DNA from: Codonopsis lanceolata
Taxonomy: Eukaryota > Streptophyta > Magnoliopsida > Asterales > Campanulaceae
DNA length: 64,000 nt
Reading direction: 5' to 3'
Assembly: GCA_013146195.2 (NCBI GenBank)
Contig: CM028378.1
Location: forward strand, 38,710,108 to 38,774,107
The notes under the pieces were generated by a model that was not told the origin of the DNA, did no database searches, and was given only the letters and a program-made list of their open reading frames with translations. This document shows, in pieces, positions 23,970 through 34,272 of this stretch (positions within the stretch are counted from its first letter, which is position 1; the number at the start of each line of letters is the position of its first letter). Made by a program: the position numbers and the translations under genes.

Positions 23970-24960
23970 AAATACAACTTTTGTCAGTCAGCTGATGCAG
24001 TGTCAGCTGGCTGAAGAATTGAGGATTTCTTGCACACTGATGCTATCAGCTGGAAGGAGCAAATTGATTAGCTTGTTGACACTGTTTGATAGGTTTTCTA
24101 AAGATCACAAGTCATAGAGAATGAATTGAAAAACAATTTATAAAACAAGTAAGTAAACAACTTATGAAACTGATTGGCTAATACTTAAGTAGATTGAAAC
24201 TGCGTAAGTGTTAGAACAGTTTGTAAGAGCTGATGAGTAAAAGACAAGGCAGTTGAAGTAGTTTACAGTATAAACTGTTACGTCCACTACCAAATTGGTC
24301 AAACTTAGATTTTTGAGATGCACTAATATTATTAATAATCTAAGTGATCACTAATGGATCAGTGTACAACAAAGATCGGTATTTAGGGAGTATGATTGAA
24401 AGTCAATCACACTTGTGGGACAATCAAATGATTCCTTAATGAATATGAAAGAAGTAATGAATATCTAAACAATAATTGTCAAAACAAAAAACTAGAAAGG
24501 AATAGAAATTAATGGATGTCTAGCTAATGTTTTGGCTGAGACATTTCAAATGAGAATTCTGCTTGACAGAGTATGAATGCTTCAATATATTCAAATATTT
24601 GCTTCCAGCGTCTTTGTATTGAGTTACTTGAGATTCAAACCGTTTGAGGCAAAGTTTGAATTTGAAATCCAATCAAATCGGATGAGAGTATCCTTTTACA
24701 AGATCACATAGATCTTGTGCGAGAGATATAAAACATGAGATTTTATCCTAGCACAAACAAGGAAAGTATTAGAAATATCTTGTTTGAACAAATAGGAAAA
24801 TAATTGATTTTAAATGATTATTTACCCAAAAGCTATTTTGAAAGAAGTATGCAACTGAAATAATTTATGGTTTTTAAAAAACGTGGTTTGCTTAAGTTAT
24901 CTAACTTAATGGTTTTAAGTAAATCATACATAATCCAACACTTCTCAGAGTGTAAGTTGT
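23970..24960 (+). repeat. Diverged relative of the solo LTR family
   Basis: Contains TACGTCCACTACCAAA, then a GATTTT...GTGCAC-like stretch and ATGGATC(A/G)TGTACA, in the same order as in the LTRs at 40618 and 57751. Ends are not crisp and the edges given are approximate. Several CAGCTG motifs mark 23990-24052. Confidence 0.45.
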
Positions 24961-25033
24961 AACACAAATGGTAAACCTAACATATTTGTTTAAAAAATAG
25001 TTTGGTAGTCGCAAGAAAAGAGTCACATTTCTA

Positions 25034-25039
<6 letters not shown>

Positions 25040-25090
<51 letters not shown>
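25040..25090. repeat. (AT)n microsatellite
   Basis: About 25 AT dinucleotides. Confidence 0.95.
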
Positions 25091-25093
<3 letters not shown>

Positions 25094-25379
25094 TTTTTTT
25101 TCTTTTTATTTTGAAAGCATGATATTTATCTATCAGTTCAGTTCACAAGAAAATAATAATAATAAGTTTAGTGCGATTTAAAAAAAATAAAGAATCAAAA
25201 GTATTATATTAAAAAAAATTGATTTGTAAATGTGACTCTTTTTTAAAACGAAGGGGATGCTATTGTTTCTTGTTATATCACCACTAGGTTTTTACCCGTT
25301 CATACAGGTGTAATGTGGAATATATTTTTTTGTACTAATAATAATATAACTTTTGGATATTATAATTAAATTATTAAAT

Positions 25380-27080
25380 TCTTCAATGGTTATAGTAATT
25401 TAATTTTTTCTATTATTATTAATATAAAACGTTTTTTTTTACCTAAATATTTTTAAAATCAACATAATTTTCCAACTAACGTGAGATACATATTCACTAT
25501 TAGTAATAATAGTAAAAATATTTTATCTAAAGACTTTTAAAACTAACATTTAATTTGATAATAATAATAGTATACATTTTTTTGTTAAAAAAATTTAAAA
25601 TCATTATTCATTTTTAAACAATTTGGGATACGTGTTTTCTATTTTTATTGGTAATGAAAGTTTAAGTCTGTTTTCTAAAGACTTTTAAAATCAACATCAC
25701 TTTCTAACCATGTGGTATACATATTTTCTATTGGTTATAATGATATTTTTAAAATCCACAAAAATTTATAACAAATGTGAGATACATCACTTCTATTAGT
25801 TATAATAGTAGTCTTTTGTATAAATACTTTAAACCAACATCAATTTCTAAATAATGTAGGATACATCTTTTATATTGATAATAATATAAAAATTCATTTA
25901 TCTAATAACTTTTATAACCAAAATTCATTTCTAAATAATGTGAGATACATCTCTTTGTAACTAATGTGAGATGTATCATCTAAAAGCTTTTTAAACCATT
26001 ATCATGTTTCTAACAAATGTGAAATATTTCTCTTTTATTGGTAATAATGATAGACTTTTAAAACCAGCATCACTCTCTAACCAATATGAGATACATCTCC
26101 TCATTTTGAAATAATAGTAGAAGTCTTTTATTTTAAAAAAACTTAAATCAACATCTCTTTCTAAATAATGTGAGATACATCTCTTCTCTTCCATTCATGA
26201 TAAAACTAGAAGTCTTTTATCCAAAGACTTTTAAAATCAACATTACTTTTTAACCAATGTAGGATTTACATTACCAATAGAGAATGTATATTTCACATTG
26301 GTTAGAAAGTGATGTTGATTTTAATTTTAGATAAAAGATTTTGAAAACTAACATCACTTTCTAACTAATGTATGATATATCTCTTCTATTGGTAATAATA
26401 GTATTTTTAAAACCAACATTAATTTCTAACCAATGTGAGATAATCTTTTCTATTGGTAACAATAATAGAATACTTTGTAACAAATGTAAGATTTTGTAAT
26501 TAGAAGTCTTTAATCTAAATATTTTTAAACCAATATTTCTTTTTAAGCGATGTTATTTGTTATTGGTAATAAGAGTAGAAGTCTTTAATGTAAGACTTTT
26601 GAAATTAACATCTCTTTCTAAATAATGTAAGATACATCTCTTCTATGGTGACAAAAGTATATAATACTTTGTAACCAATATGAGATATATACATCTATTC
26701 TATTTGTAATAAAAAGTCTTTAATCTGAAAAAAATTTAAACCAACATTTTTTAAAACAATATGAGATACATATTGTTTATTGGTAATAAAAGTAGAAGTC
26801 TTTAGTATAAACTTTTAAAAACTAACATCTCTTTCTAAAAAATGTAAAATACATCTCTTCTATGGTGATAAAAGTAGAAGTCTTTTATCAAAAGACTTTC
26901 AAAACTAACATCAATTTATAACCAATTAAAGATTCATCTTTTCTATTGGTACTATTAGTAGATATGTATTTCATGTTAGTTATAAGTTGATTTTGGTTTT
27001 AAAATCATTAGATTAACAATCTCATATTAATAGAAGAGTTCCATCTCATATTGGTTTGAAAGTAATGTTGGTTTGTAATA
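25380..27080. repeat. Degenerate tandem array, unit about 85 bp, with inverted units
   Basis: Phrases such as CTAACCAATGTGAGATACAT, CTATTGGTAATAATAG and GTCTTTTATCTAAAGACTTT recur in fixed order perhaps 15-20 times, spaced 70-110 bp. Units differ by many substitutions and indels. Near 26268-26335 and 26950-27075 the order and strand flip (CACATTGGTTAGAAAGTGAT), so inverted units are embedded. Just left, at 25284-25287, a CTAG preceded by A may be a minus-strand Helitron 3' end, so the array might be the interior of such an element. Confidence 0.75.
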
Positions 27081-27532
27081 TATATATATATATATATGAG
27101 TTCTAATATTAATAATAGAAGAGCTTAATATCTCATTATCATATTAATTATTAACACATATTATTAAGAGGTATGATATCACGAGCTAGAATTTCTGATA
27201 TTATTAAAAGTTTTAGTGTTAGTGTTGTTAGATCAAATCTACTTAAATCTTTACATCGTTAGATCAAATTTTTTAAAGTAATGACATAAACATTCCAAAT
27301 TATCATTAATTTAATCATCTAACGGCTTTACCACTAAAGCTCGTAACAATATCACAAGCTCTAGCTCGTAATATCATTTACCAATTTTTAATGTGTGACT
27401 ACTCCTATAAATACTACTACATAGAAATTCGATATTTTCTACCACATGTGCATATTTCCATATTTTCAATAAATCTTGAGAGTTGTGTAATCAATTAATT
27501 AGATTTGTGTTTTCAATGCATGCTAACTACTA

Positions 27533-27945
27533 TCTATATTATAAAAGCAGCTAGGTAATTGACTAAGACTATTCAGATGTTGAGATTAAATTATTTTAAA
27601 AAATTTAACGATTGAGATTCACCTTCACTTTCACATGTGTGAGTAGTTATCCATTTTTAACTCCCTAATTTTTTCTTTCTATATTACAAGTCACCCCCTA
27701 CAATTAATATTATGAGCAGTCACCTATTTTTCTTCTTCTTATATTTTATCCTAATATTACAAAGTCAAACCCTACAATTAATCTTCTGAACAATCACTCC
27801 TTATAAACCATCAATCCCTCAACTATCACTTGAAGCAGTGTAACTATAATATTTTTTAAATTGTACCTTCTATTTAGCACTGTCATTTAATTGACGAAAT
27901 CAAATATACTGACACCGTGCCATAAACACAGACATTAAGATCTAG
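27533..27945 (+). mobile_element. Small non-autonomous Helitron, copy 3
   Basis: Starts TCTATATTATAAAAGCAG after A and ends CTAG (27942-27945) before T. Near the 3' end CCGTGCCATAAACACAG is a worn version of the hairpin seen in the copies at 14481 and 14993. Internal sequence (GTAATTGACTAAGACTATTCAGA) matches those copies. No coding capacity in 413 bp. Confidence 0.75.
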
Positions 27946-28030
27946 TATAATAATACTCAAAGATGACTTTCTTTTTTTAACAAATGTATTTTGATGGGAT
28001 CTTACCTCTTTTAGATTACCTAGCTTTTAT

Positions 28031-28293
28031 TTTATTTTATTTTATTTTATTTTATTTTTTTTTAACCAGGTTGAATCCTGGGGTAGTAGTTCCGGTCCCT
28101 CATTGCTACTACCAGGAAAATCGCGAGATGTGCCCGAAATGATACAGGGTTTGAGAACAGTACAACTGATAACACATACAAGGTCCAACCTCAGAAGAAA
28201 GCAAAGTGCTTCCACCAAGTATCGAACCCACGCTGCATGCCTCCAGCATCTTATGTCTCCCTCCTTTTACCACTCGGCTATGCCTCGGGGGAC
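28031..28293 (-). mobile_element. tRNA-derived SINE with 17-bp TSD
   Basis: Read on the minus strand the element starts GTCCCCCGAGGCATAGCCGA. It has an A-box-like TAGCCGAGTGG and a B-box-like GGTTCGATAC, the internal RNA polymerase III promoter of tRNA-derived SINEs, and ends in an A-rich AAAAT tail (plus-strand TTTTA repeats, 28031-28068). The 17-bp repeat GATTACCTAGCTTTTAT lies exactly on both sides (28014-28030 and 28294-28310), the mark of target-primed reverse transcription. Confidence 0.85.
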
Positions 28294-28537
28294 GATTACC
28301 TAGCTTTTATATATAGATAAATGGTTGAGAAACAAATAGTTACACATTAATGCTTGATAAACACTTGAGAATGAAGATTTGTCTAAAAGAGGGTGAGGTG
28401 ACACAATCATAATACTCCTCACCAAAACTCATAACTGAAGGGTTTATATGTAACTCACATATTTACGAATCAATCTGGACCACCAGTTGTGTTTGACACA
28501 ATTCGATCTGGGTCGTCAATTAACACCTAATCTCTTT

Positions 28538-28540
<3 letters not shown>

Positions 28541-28586
<46 letters not shown>
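28541..28586. repeat. (AT)n microsatellite
   Basis: About 22 AT dinucleotides. Confidence 0.95.
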
Positions 28587-28589
<3 letters not shown>

Positions 28590-28764
28590 AGACTTCTAGA
28601 TGACATATGATATAAGCAGTTTATAGATATAAATTTTATTTTGGCAAGTAAAATCCATGTTAATAGCTTATTTTCTTCGTATTACATACATAGCAAAATT
28701 TTAATATAAATTTAATTTTGACAAGTGAAATCCATATTAGTTGCTCATTTACTTCGTATTAAAT

Positions 28765-29172
28765 ACATAGCAAATTGTTGGTAATATTTTGAAAGAAGTA
28801 ATACTGTAGTTACAACCCAAAACATCCACAAACAAAAGAGAACGTTGCATCTTTTAAATGTAAGGGAAAAAAAAACCAAAAAGTCTCCATGAGAATTTTC
28901 ATTTTCAAAAAGTCTCAAAAGTAATTCTTGTATCCAACAAGTTCCGATTATAAAATTTTTAATATCATACAAGTTTAAAACTTAACGTTTCTACTAGTAT
29001 CGTTAGAGTATGAGCTTTTATTAAAATGAAAAGTAATTTTTCTTTTCAATGATTACAATATTTTGTATAATAAAATAATAATATACTGTCAATAACAACA
29101 ATAACAATATCATTCAATATTTTTCTATTACTATTACTATTCTCATCCTAGCTCGTCATTATAATAATAATA

Positions 29173-29206
<34 letters not shown>

Positions 29207-29435
29207 TTATTTGATACAATTCTTATTTCATCACCATGAATGAAAAGAAAAATAAGTTTAGATCCGAATAGAAACTCTTACCATATGAATGTTAGTGAAA
29301 ACAATAAGTTTTAAACTTTTTGATATTAAAAGTTTAGCTTTAAGACTTTTTGGATAAGAAATACGGAGTATTTTTTTTCTCCAAAATTTAAATGCTTGGT
29401 TATGAAATTCGTTTGTGCTTTCTATTAGCTCAATA
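28765..29435. repeat. Direct repeat A, ends exactly at the Helitron 3' junction
   Basis: Nearly identical, same orientation, to 44377-45057, including a shared (ATT)n tract. It stops at ...GCTCAATA|CTAG, where the large Helitron begins. The frames at 28745-28972 and 44370-44582 are not conserved genes, because small indels shift them. Confidence 0.9.
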
Positions 29436-29813
29436 CTAGATTTTGTGTCTGTACCTATGGCACGACGTTAATATGGGACGATGTTAGTATATGACGGTGT
29501 TAGTATTCAAATAAATCAATATAATAAACAATTTAAAATTAACATATCTTGGTAACCAATTAAAACAATATGATCATCCATAGTAGAATAAAAATCTAAA
29601 GTTACTTTTGTATTTTTTAGGAAAACATGAGCGATACCTTGCTATATTTTATTAATAGAAATAATATTACAAACTTGAGGGGGACAACTAGCTTTGCCCT
29701 TATAGGAGGGAGGACGGAGGAACCCGACCTCGAAAAGGAAATACTAACAACAAATAAATACTAAGAAATTTTAATTAGAGGTAAACCTTGGGTATCCATA
29801 ATTATATCACTAC

Positions 29814-29897
29814 TTAATCTTCTTCTGGAGGCTCTTGTTTCACAACAATTTCTGGTTTTGAAACGCGAGATGCAATAACTCTGTCTAATATTTCCAT
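29814..29897 (-). CDS. Putative terminal exon of a Helitron-borne gene
   Basis: The minus strand reads MEILDRVIASRVSKPEIVV then KQEPPEED and a stop at 29816-29814. It lies 0.4 kb inside the Helitron 3' end and downstream of the proline-rich exons at 30050-30097/33929-33956 and 34055-34141, so together they may form the 3' part of one gene. Exon calls rest on open frame and plausible splice sites only. Not recognised as a named family. Confidence 0.35.
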   Translation of the reverse strand: MEILDRVIASRVSKPEIVVKQEPPEED

Positions 29898-30505
29898 CTA
29901 CACGTGAGACAAAGAAGATTTAGACATATTAATTTAACTATATTTTATGCATAAAATTGATTAATTAATTAAAATATGAAAAAAAAAACATATCACCTCA
30001 TTTACAAAACTCGAATCCTCTCATATATCACTGTACAATAGTATATAGACATGTTGAGGTATAATTTGAGATGGAGGAGGAGAGGGTGTCAGAGTTGTAA
30101 GACTACCCACAAGGATGACCCAACCCAACCCAACCCTCAAATAAAATATTAATTTCTCTCACTTCCATATACACAACTCCCAACCTTATATAATTTATAC
30201 TCCCATCAGTGACCCAACCCAACCCAACCCAACCCAACCTTTTAATAAAATATTTATTTCTCTTTACTCCAACTTACCTAAAATACTTATCATTTTATTT
30301 TTTTAAATAATGTATCAGTAATAATATTTCTAAAATTACCCGTACAATTATTAAAAATAATTAGCCATACAATTATAAATTCATAATTTACTTGACAACA
30401 AAATGAAAATAAAATAGATAAAATAAAATCAAAGATAAATTTAAAAAGTTACAAATACAACACTTGAATTTTAAATTACACATACATAATATGCAAACTA
30501 CATAT

Positions 30506-31841
30506 TCAATTATTAGTGCCGAATTTCTCCCATATGTGCTCAATCAAATCATTCTGAAGAGCGCTATGAGCCTCTCTGTTGCAAAGTTGATCTCTATTAA
30601 CCATATAAGTCGACAAACTTGCAATGCGTGCAGTAGAGTATTGAGGAAGTTTAGCCTCTCCTTCTGAAGGTACATCCATAAAAAATTCTGTGGGATCATA
30701 ATAGTTTTGGTATGTGTCTCGTTCATCCTCTACAATCATATTATGCATGATGATACAAACCATCATAATTTTTCCCATCAAAACCTTGTCCCAAACAAGA
30801 CATGGACGTCGAATAAATGCGAAGCGAGCTTGTAGAACTCCAAAGGCTCGCTCTACATCTTTTCTAACAGCCTCTTGGTGTTGAGTGAACAACTTATGCT
30901 TTCGAATCATAGGACTTCTAATTGACTTGACAAATGCAGCCCAAGAAGGATAAATGCCATCAGTGAGATAATATGCCCTATTATTTTGGCGACCATTCAC
31001 GATGTAAGTGACATTTGGTGCTCGACCTTCTAAAATATCACTAAAAACTGGAGATCGATGGAGAACATTAATATCATTGCACGAGCCTGGTGTTCCAAAG
31101 AATGCATGCTATATCCATAAATCATATGATGTAACAGCTTCCAAATGATTGTTGGCTTTCCACTTCTCCCTGCATATTGCCCAGCCCAAGCAGTAGGACA
31201 GTTTTTCCATTCCCAATGCATGCAATCAATGCTACCAATCATGCCAGGAAAACCACGTTGTTCCCCAACATAAAGTAGTCTTTCCAAATCTTGTTTATTA
31301 GGCCGTCTAAGGTATGTGTCACCAAAGCAAGAAATGGCACCTTCTACGAAATGGATGATAGCATCTCTCGTTACCGTTGCACTCATTCGTAAGTATTCAT
31401 CAACAACATATGCTGATATCCCATAAGCCAACACCCTCATGGCTCCAGTACATTTTTGCAATGGTGAAAGAGCTTTTCTACCTGTGCAATCATTTCCCTA
31501 TTGAAAATATGTATCGTTGATAGTAACAACATCCACTATACGAAGAAAAAGCGATTTCTGCATGCGAAATCTACGTCGGAAGAGCTCCGGAGAATACGTT
31601 GGATTACAGAAAAAATAGTCTTTCATCAAACGTTCCTCACCAATCTCACGTTCCCTATCAATATACCTTCTTTTGACTGTCCTACAATCAAATTAGGATT
31701 GTTTAGAAGCATATCCTCGATGATGCTATCAATTTGATGATTTTGTTCATGAACTCGTTCTTCCCATTCATCAAGAGTGTTGGAATCAGAAACATCAGAA
31801 CTTGAGTTTGATTCTACTGAAGAGTGAGAGTTGGCAGACAT
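30506..31841 (-). pseudogene. PIF/Harbinger DDE transposase (HARBI1-like), frameshifted
   Basis: The start is ATG at 31841 (MSANSHSSVESNSSSD, an acidic Ser-rich leader). The first frame runs to 31626, then the homology changes frame. A middle frame (31461-31030) carries the first catalytic aspartate in GSIDCMHWEWKNCP. After another frame change near 31140 and a stop near 31110, the second aspartate lies in the CNDINVLHR-type motif around 31075. The third frame (31000-30506) has the catalytic glutamate region, VERAFGVLQARFAFI, and ends in a normal C-terminus. The DDE triad is thus recognisable but spread over three frames, so no full-length enzyme can be made. The parent enzyme would cut and join the GACTACCC termini at TWA targets with the Myb-like partner encoded upstream. 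Confidence 0.9.
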
Positions 31842-31999
31842 TTTTCTGAAATGAAATGGTAAAATATGGTAAACAGAAGTAATACTATGGAAAAATATTG
31901 AGGATTTTGTGTGAGTTTATTTTGCAGGTTTGAGACATATGTATGGGGGTTTGCAGTGATCTTTTTTTGGTATGTGTGCATTGTTTGCAGAGACAAGTG

Positions 32000-32345
32000 A
32001 TCCAATGCATGTGATGTTTTTATGTTTGCATGTGTGTGTGTAGTGTTTGCAGAGAGAAAGAATCCAATGCATACATGTGACATGTTTGCATGTGATATTT
32101 TCAACAAATGAATAGTATTTGCAGCGAGAAAGACAATGACATGTGATTGAGATCATTACGGATCCAATGCATGTGATGTTTTTATGTTTGCATGTGTGTG
32201 TGCAGTGTTTGCAGAGAGAAAGAATCCAATGCATACATGTGAGATGTTTGCATGTGATATTTTCAACAAATGAATAGTATTTGCGGCGAGAAAGACAATG
32301 ACATGTAATTGAGATCATTACGGATCCAATGCATGTGATATTTTC
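32000..32345. repeat. 161-bp tandem repeat inside the Harbinger element
   Basis: GATCCAATGCATGTGATGTT recurs at 32000 and 32161, and in shortened form at 32323, giving a period of 161-162 bp and a little over two copies. It lies between the transposase start and the Myb-like gene. A 169-codon minus-strand frame (31917-32426) is a by-product of the repeat and is Cys/His-rich by chance. Confidence 0.85.
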
Positions 32346-32514
32346 AATAAATGAATAGAATTTGCAGAGAGAAAAACAATGACATAAACATCTCACGACT
32401 ACATTAATTTTATTTGAGGAAAACACATCTCACATCACACATAATTTAAGTTTGCCCAAACACAATGACAATTTAAACATTAATTCAAGTTTTCCCAAAC
32501 ACAATGACAATTAG

Positions 32515-33553
32515 TCAGCGTTTCATTTCTTCGTCTTCTGGAGATAGTTTATCTTTCGCCAATAATGTGTTCAACATTCTTTTTTCCATCTTCAAGGAAT
32601 TCATTTGTAGCTTTTGGCGCTCCAATTCGAGTTTCTCGGCAATTAACTCATATTCATTGGATTTGGTGAGTCTTAATGCACGAAGTTCTGCAGCAACTTC
32701 AGATTCAGATTGTGTTGCCTTACCTTTTCCTTTCTTTTTTGACTTATCTCTACCAGTTGGACGAGAAATAGTCGAACCTTTAGCAGTTGGAGTTTCTGAA
32801 TTAGAAGGATGACACTGCCCATCTTCAGAAGTCCTTGATCTTTTCGTGCTGCCACCACTTTCTTGATCATCGTTCACATCATCTTCAAGACGAGACCGTC
32901 TTGCATCATGATGAGACGTTACAACCCACCTTGGATTTTTACTCATAACATCATTGTAAACAATCAAGTCTTGAAATTTTCCGCCACCCGCTTCATAAAT
33001 TGTATGAGCTTCCATTTCAACATCTTTCTGGTTCATTTCACTTCTTTTCCTACGATTTGCTTCTTCCAGAGCAGCAACCCACTTGCCTACATTTTCATTA
33101 AGTCGTTTAAAACAACCTTTCATTGATTCGATATTTCTTGGGTTGAGCTCGTCTGGATTTTCTGCTTGAGTTTCGTGATACAATTTGTGTACACGTGACC
33201 ACATCACAACCTTTTTTTGGTTTTTTTCCGCATACACTATCTTCGTTAACAAAGATATAAGCTGGCGTAAGAGCTACATCTTCTTTCACAGACCAACTTA
33301 CATTCTTTGCTCCTTTCTGATTTTGGTTTAGGTGTTGAACATTCCCAAACAAATTGCGAGAGGCATTTTCTCTGGTGGGAAGTTCTTCAGAGGTAGGATT
33401 TTGAGTGAGGTTTGGAGAAAATTGAGAACTTTGATAATATTGAGAATTTTGTTCACCTTCTGAGTTTGGAAAATTTTGTGTGTGGAAGTAAGATCCAAAA
33501 TTTGGATAATTTTCGGAACCCTGATAATAGTTGGGGTGATTTGGATCCATCAC
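32515..33553 (-). pseudogene. Harbinger Myb/SANT-like DNA-binding protein, one frameshift
   Basis: The start ATG at 33553 opens an Asn/Gln-rich N-terminus (MMDPNHPNYYQGSENY) and reaches the SANT-like start VSWSVKEDVALTPAYIFVNE. The frame then changes near 33240, and the homology continues as VMWSRVHKLYHETQAENPDE and SMKGCFKRLNENVGKWV. A basic, Ser-rich linker (DKSKKKGKGKATQ) and a charged, probably coiled-coil tail (LIAEKLELERQKLQMNSL) end at 32515. Such proteins bind the element ends and help import the transposase. Automated plant annotation often mislabels this family as glutathione S-transferase T3-like. One frameshift separates the two halves. Confidence 0.88.
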
Positions 33554-33928
33554 TTAAAATGAAGAAATAGAAGTGAGATAGAGAATATGTAGAGAAAAAG
33601 AGAGTTGTAGGTTGTTTGTAAAAATTTATCAATATTAGGCTCTATTTATAGATAAAAAAAATTATGAATTTTGATATATTTTTTATTATTTTATTTTATA
33701 TAATTATATAAAATATTCTAGTTTTAAAAATATATTTATATAAACACATGCCACCCAATGAAAGGGTGACATGTGTACAAAATCAAAACAATTTATCCAA
33801 CCATGACTTGGGTTGGCTGGCCGCCCAAGTCACCAAATTTCTATGATTTTCAAATTTTTTTTTTTTATGAAATTGTTTTGTCTCATCTGGTGCCCCCACA
33901 ACGGAAGTCACCGTTGTGGGTAGTCTAA

Positions 33929-33956
33929 GTGGAGTTGCAGGTGGGGTAACTGGGAC
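33929..33956 (-). CDS. Proline-rich Helitron exon, first half, split by the Harbinger element
   Basis: Minus-strand reading after a possible AG acceptor gives VPVTPPATPL. The exon resumes on the other side of the Harbinger element (30097-30050) as TTLTPSPPPSQIIPQH. It resembles the exons at 34055-34141 and 43921-44004, so proline-rich exons of this gene have been duplicated. Confidence 0.4.
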
Positions 33957-34054
33957 CTCTTTTGGAGCAATGTGTAAGATAAAAATTATGTAATTGTAAA
34001 ATTTGTATTATATGTAATTATTAACACTTATCTAAACATGAGTTAGGTGCTTAC

Positions 34055-34141
34055 AAATTCCTCTACAAAATTATAATCATAACAATTAGGTGGAGGGGGA
34101 GTTGGAGATGTAGGTGGAGTGTCAAATGGAGTTGCAGTGAC
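34055..34141 (-). CDS. Proline-rich Helitron exon
   Basis: Bounded by a CAAATAG acceptor and a GTAAGC donor on the minus strand, 87 nt, phase-preserving. It encodes VTATPFDTPPTSPTPPPP and an aromatic/acidic tail (CYDYNFVEEFVS). It lies just downstream of the helicase stop codon (34273). No known domain. Confidence 0.4.
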
Positions 34142-34272
34142 CTATTTGAAACCATGTATTTGTTAGATAAAAACTATATAATCATAAATTTTTTGATGTA
34201 ATAGTGTATGAAATAACAACATTTTAATTTTAGAGTTGGAAATTATATGGATTTATACATGTGGTAGAAGCA

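Larger units (their letters stand above)
30101..33925 (-). mobile_element. PIF/Harbinger transposon, complete ends, broken genes
   Basis: The left terminus GACTACCCACAAGGATGACC and the inverse of the right terminus GACTACCCACAACGGTGACT are inverted repeats. TAA lies directly outside both ends (30098-30100 and 33926-33928). The 3,825-bp body has the two genes expected of an autonomous PIF/Harbinger element, a DDE transposase and a Myb/SANT-like protein, both on the minus strand. Subterminal (ACCCA)n runs lie at 30118-30140 and 30206-30239. It inserted into a proline-rich exon of the surrounding Helitron, so it is younger than that Helitron. Confidence 0.93.

Noticed and set aside
28230..28293. 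A tRNA gene on the minus strand
   Set aside because: A and B boxes are present but there is no cloverleaf, and the unit has an AT-rich tail and a 17-bp target duplication, so it is a SINE.
28745..28972. Conserved small gene, because a near-identical frame recurs at 44370-44582
   Set aside because: The frames differ by indels and diverge at their C-termini. The similarity is DNA-level duplication extending well beyond the frame.
30118..30239. Telomere-like (CCCAA)n runs
   Set aside because: The unit is five bases, not the plant CCCTAAA, and the runs lie in the subterminal part of the Harbinger element.
31917..32426. 169-codon Cys/His-rich repeat protein
   Set aside because: It is a frame through a 161-bp tandem DNA repeat and overlaps no conserved coding region. 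The period, not a multiple-domain protein, explains the pattern.
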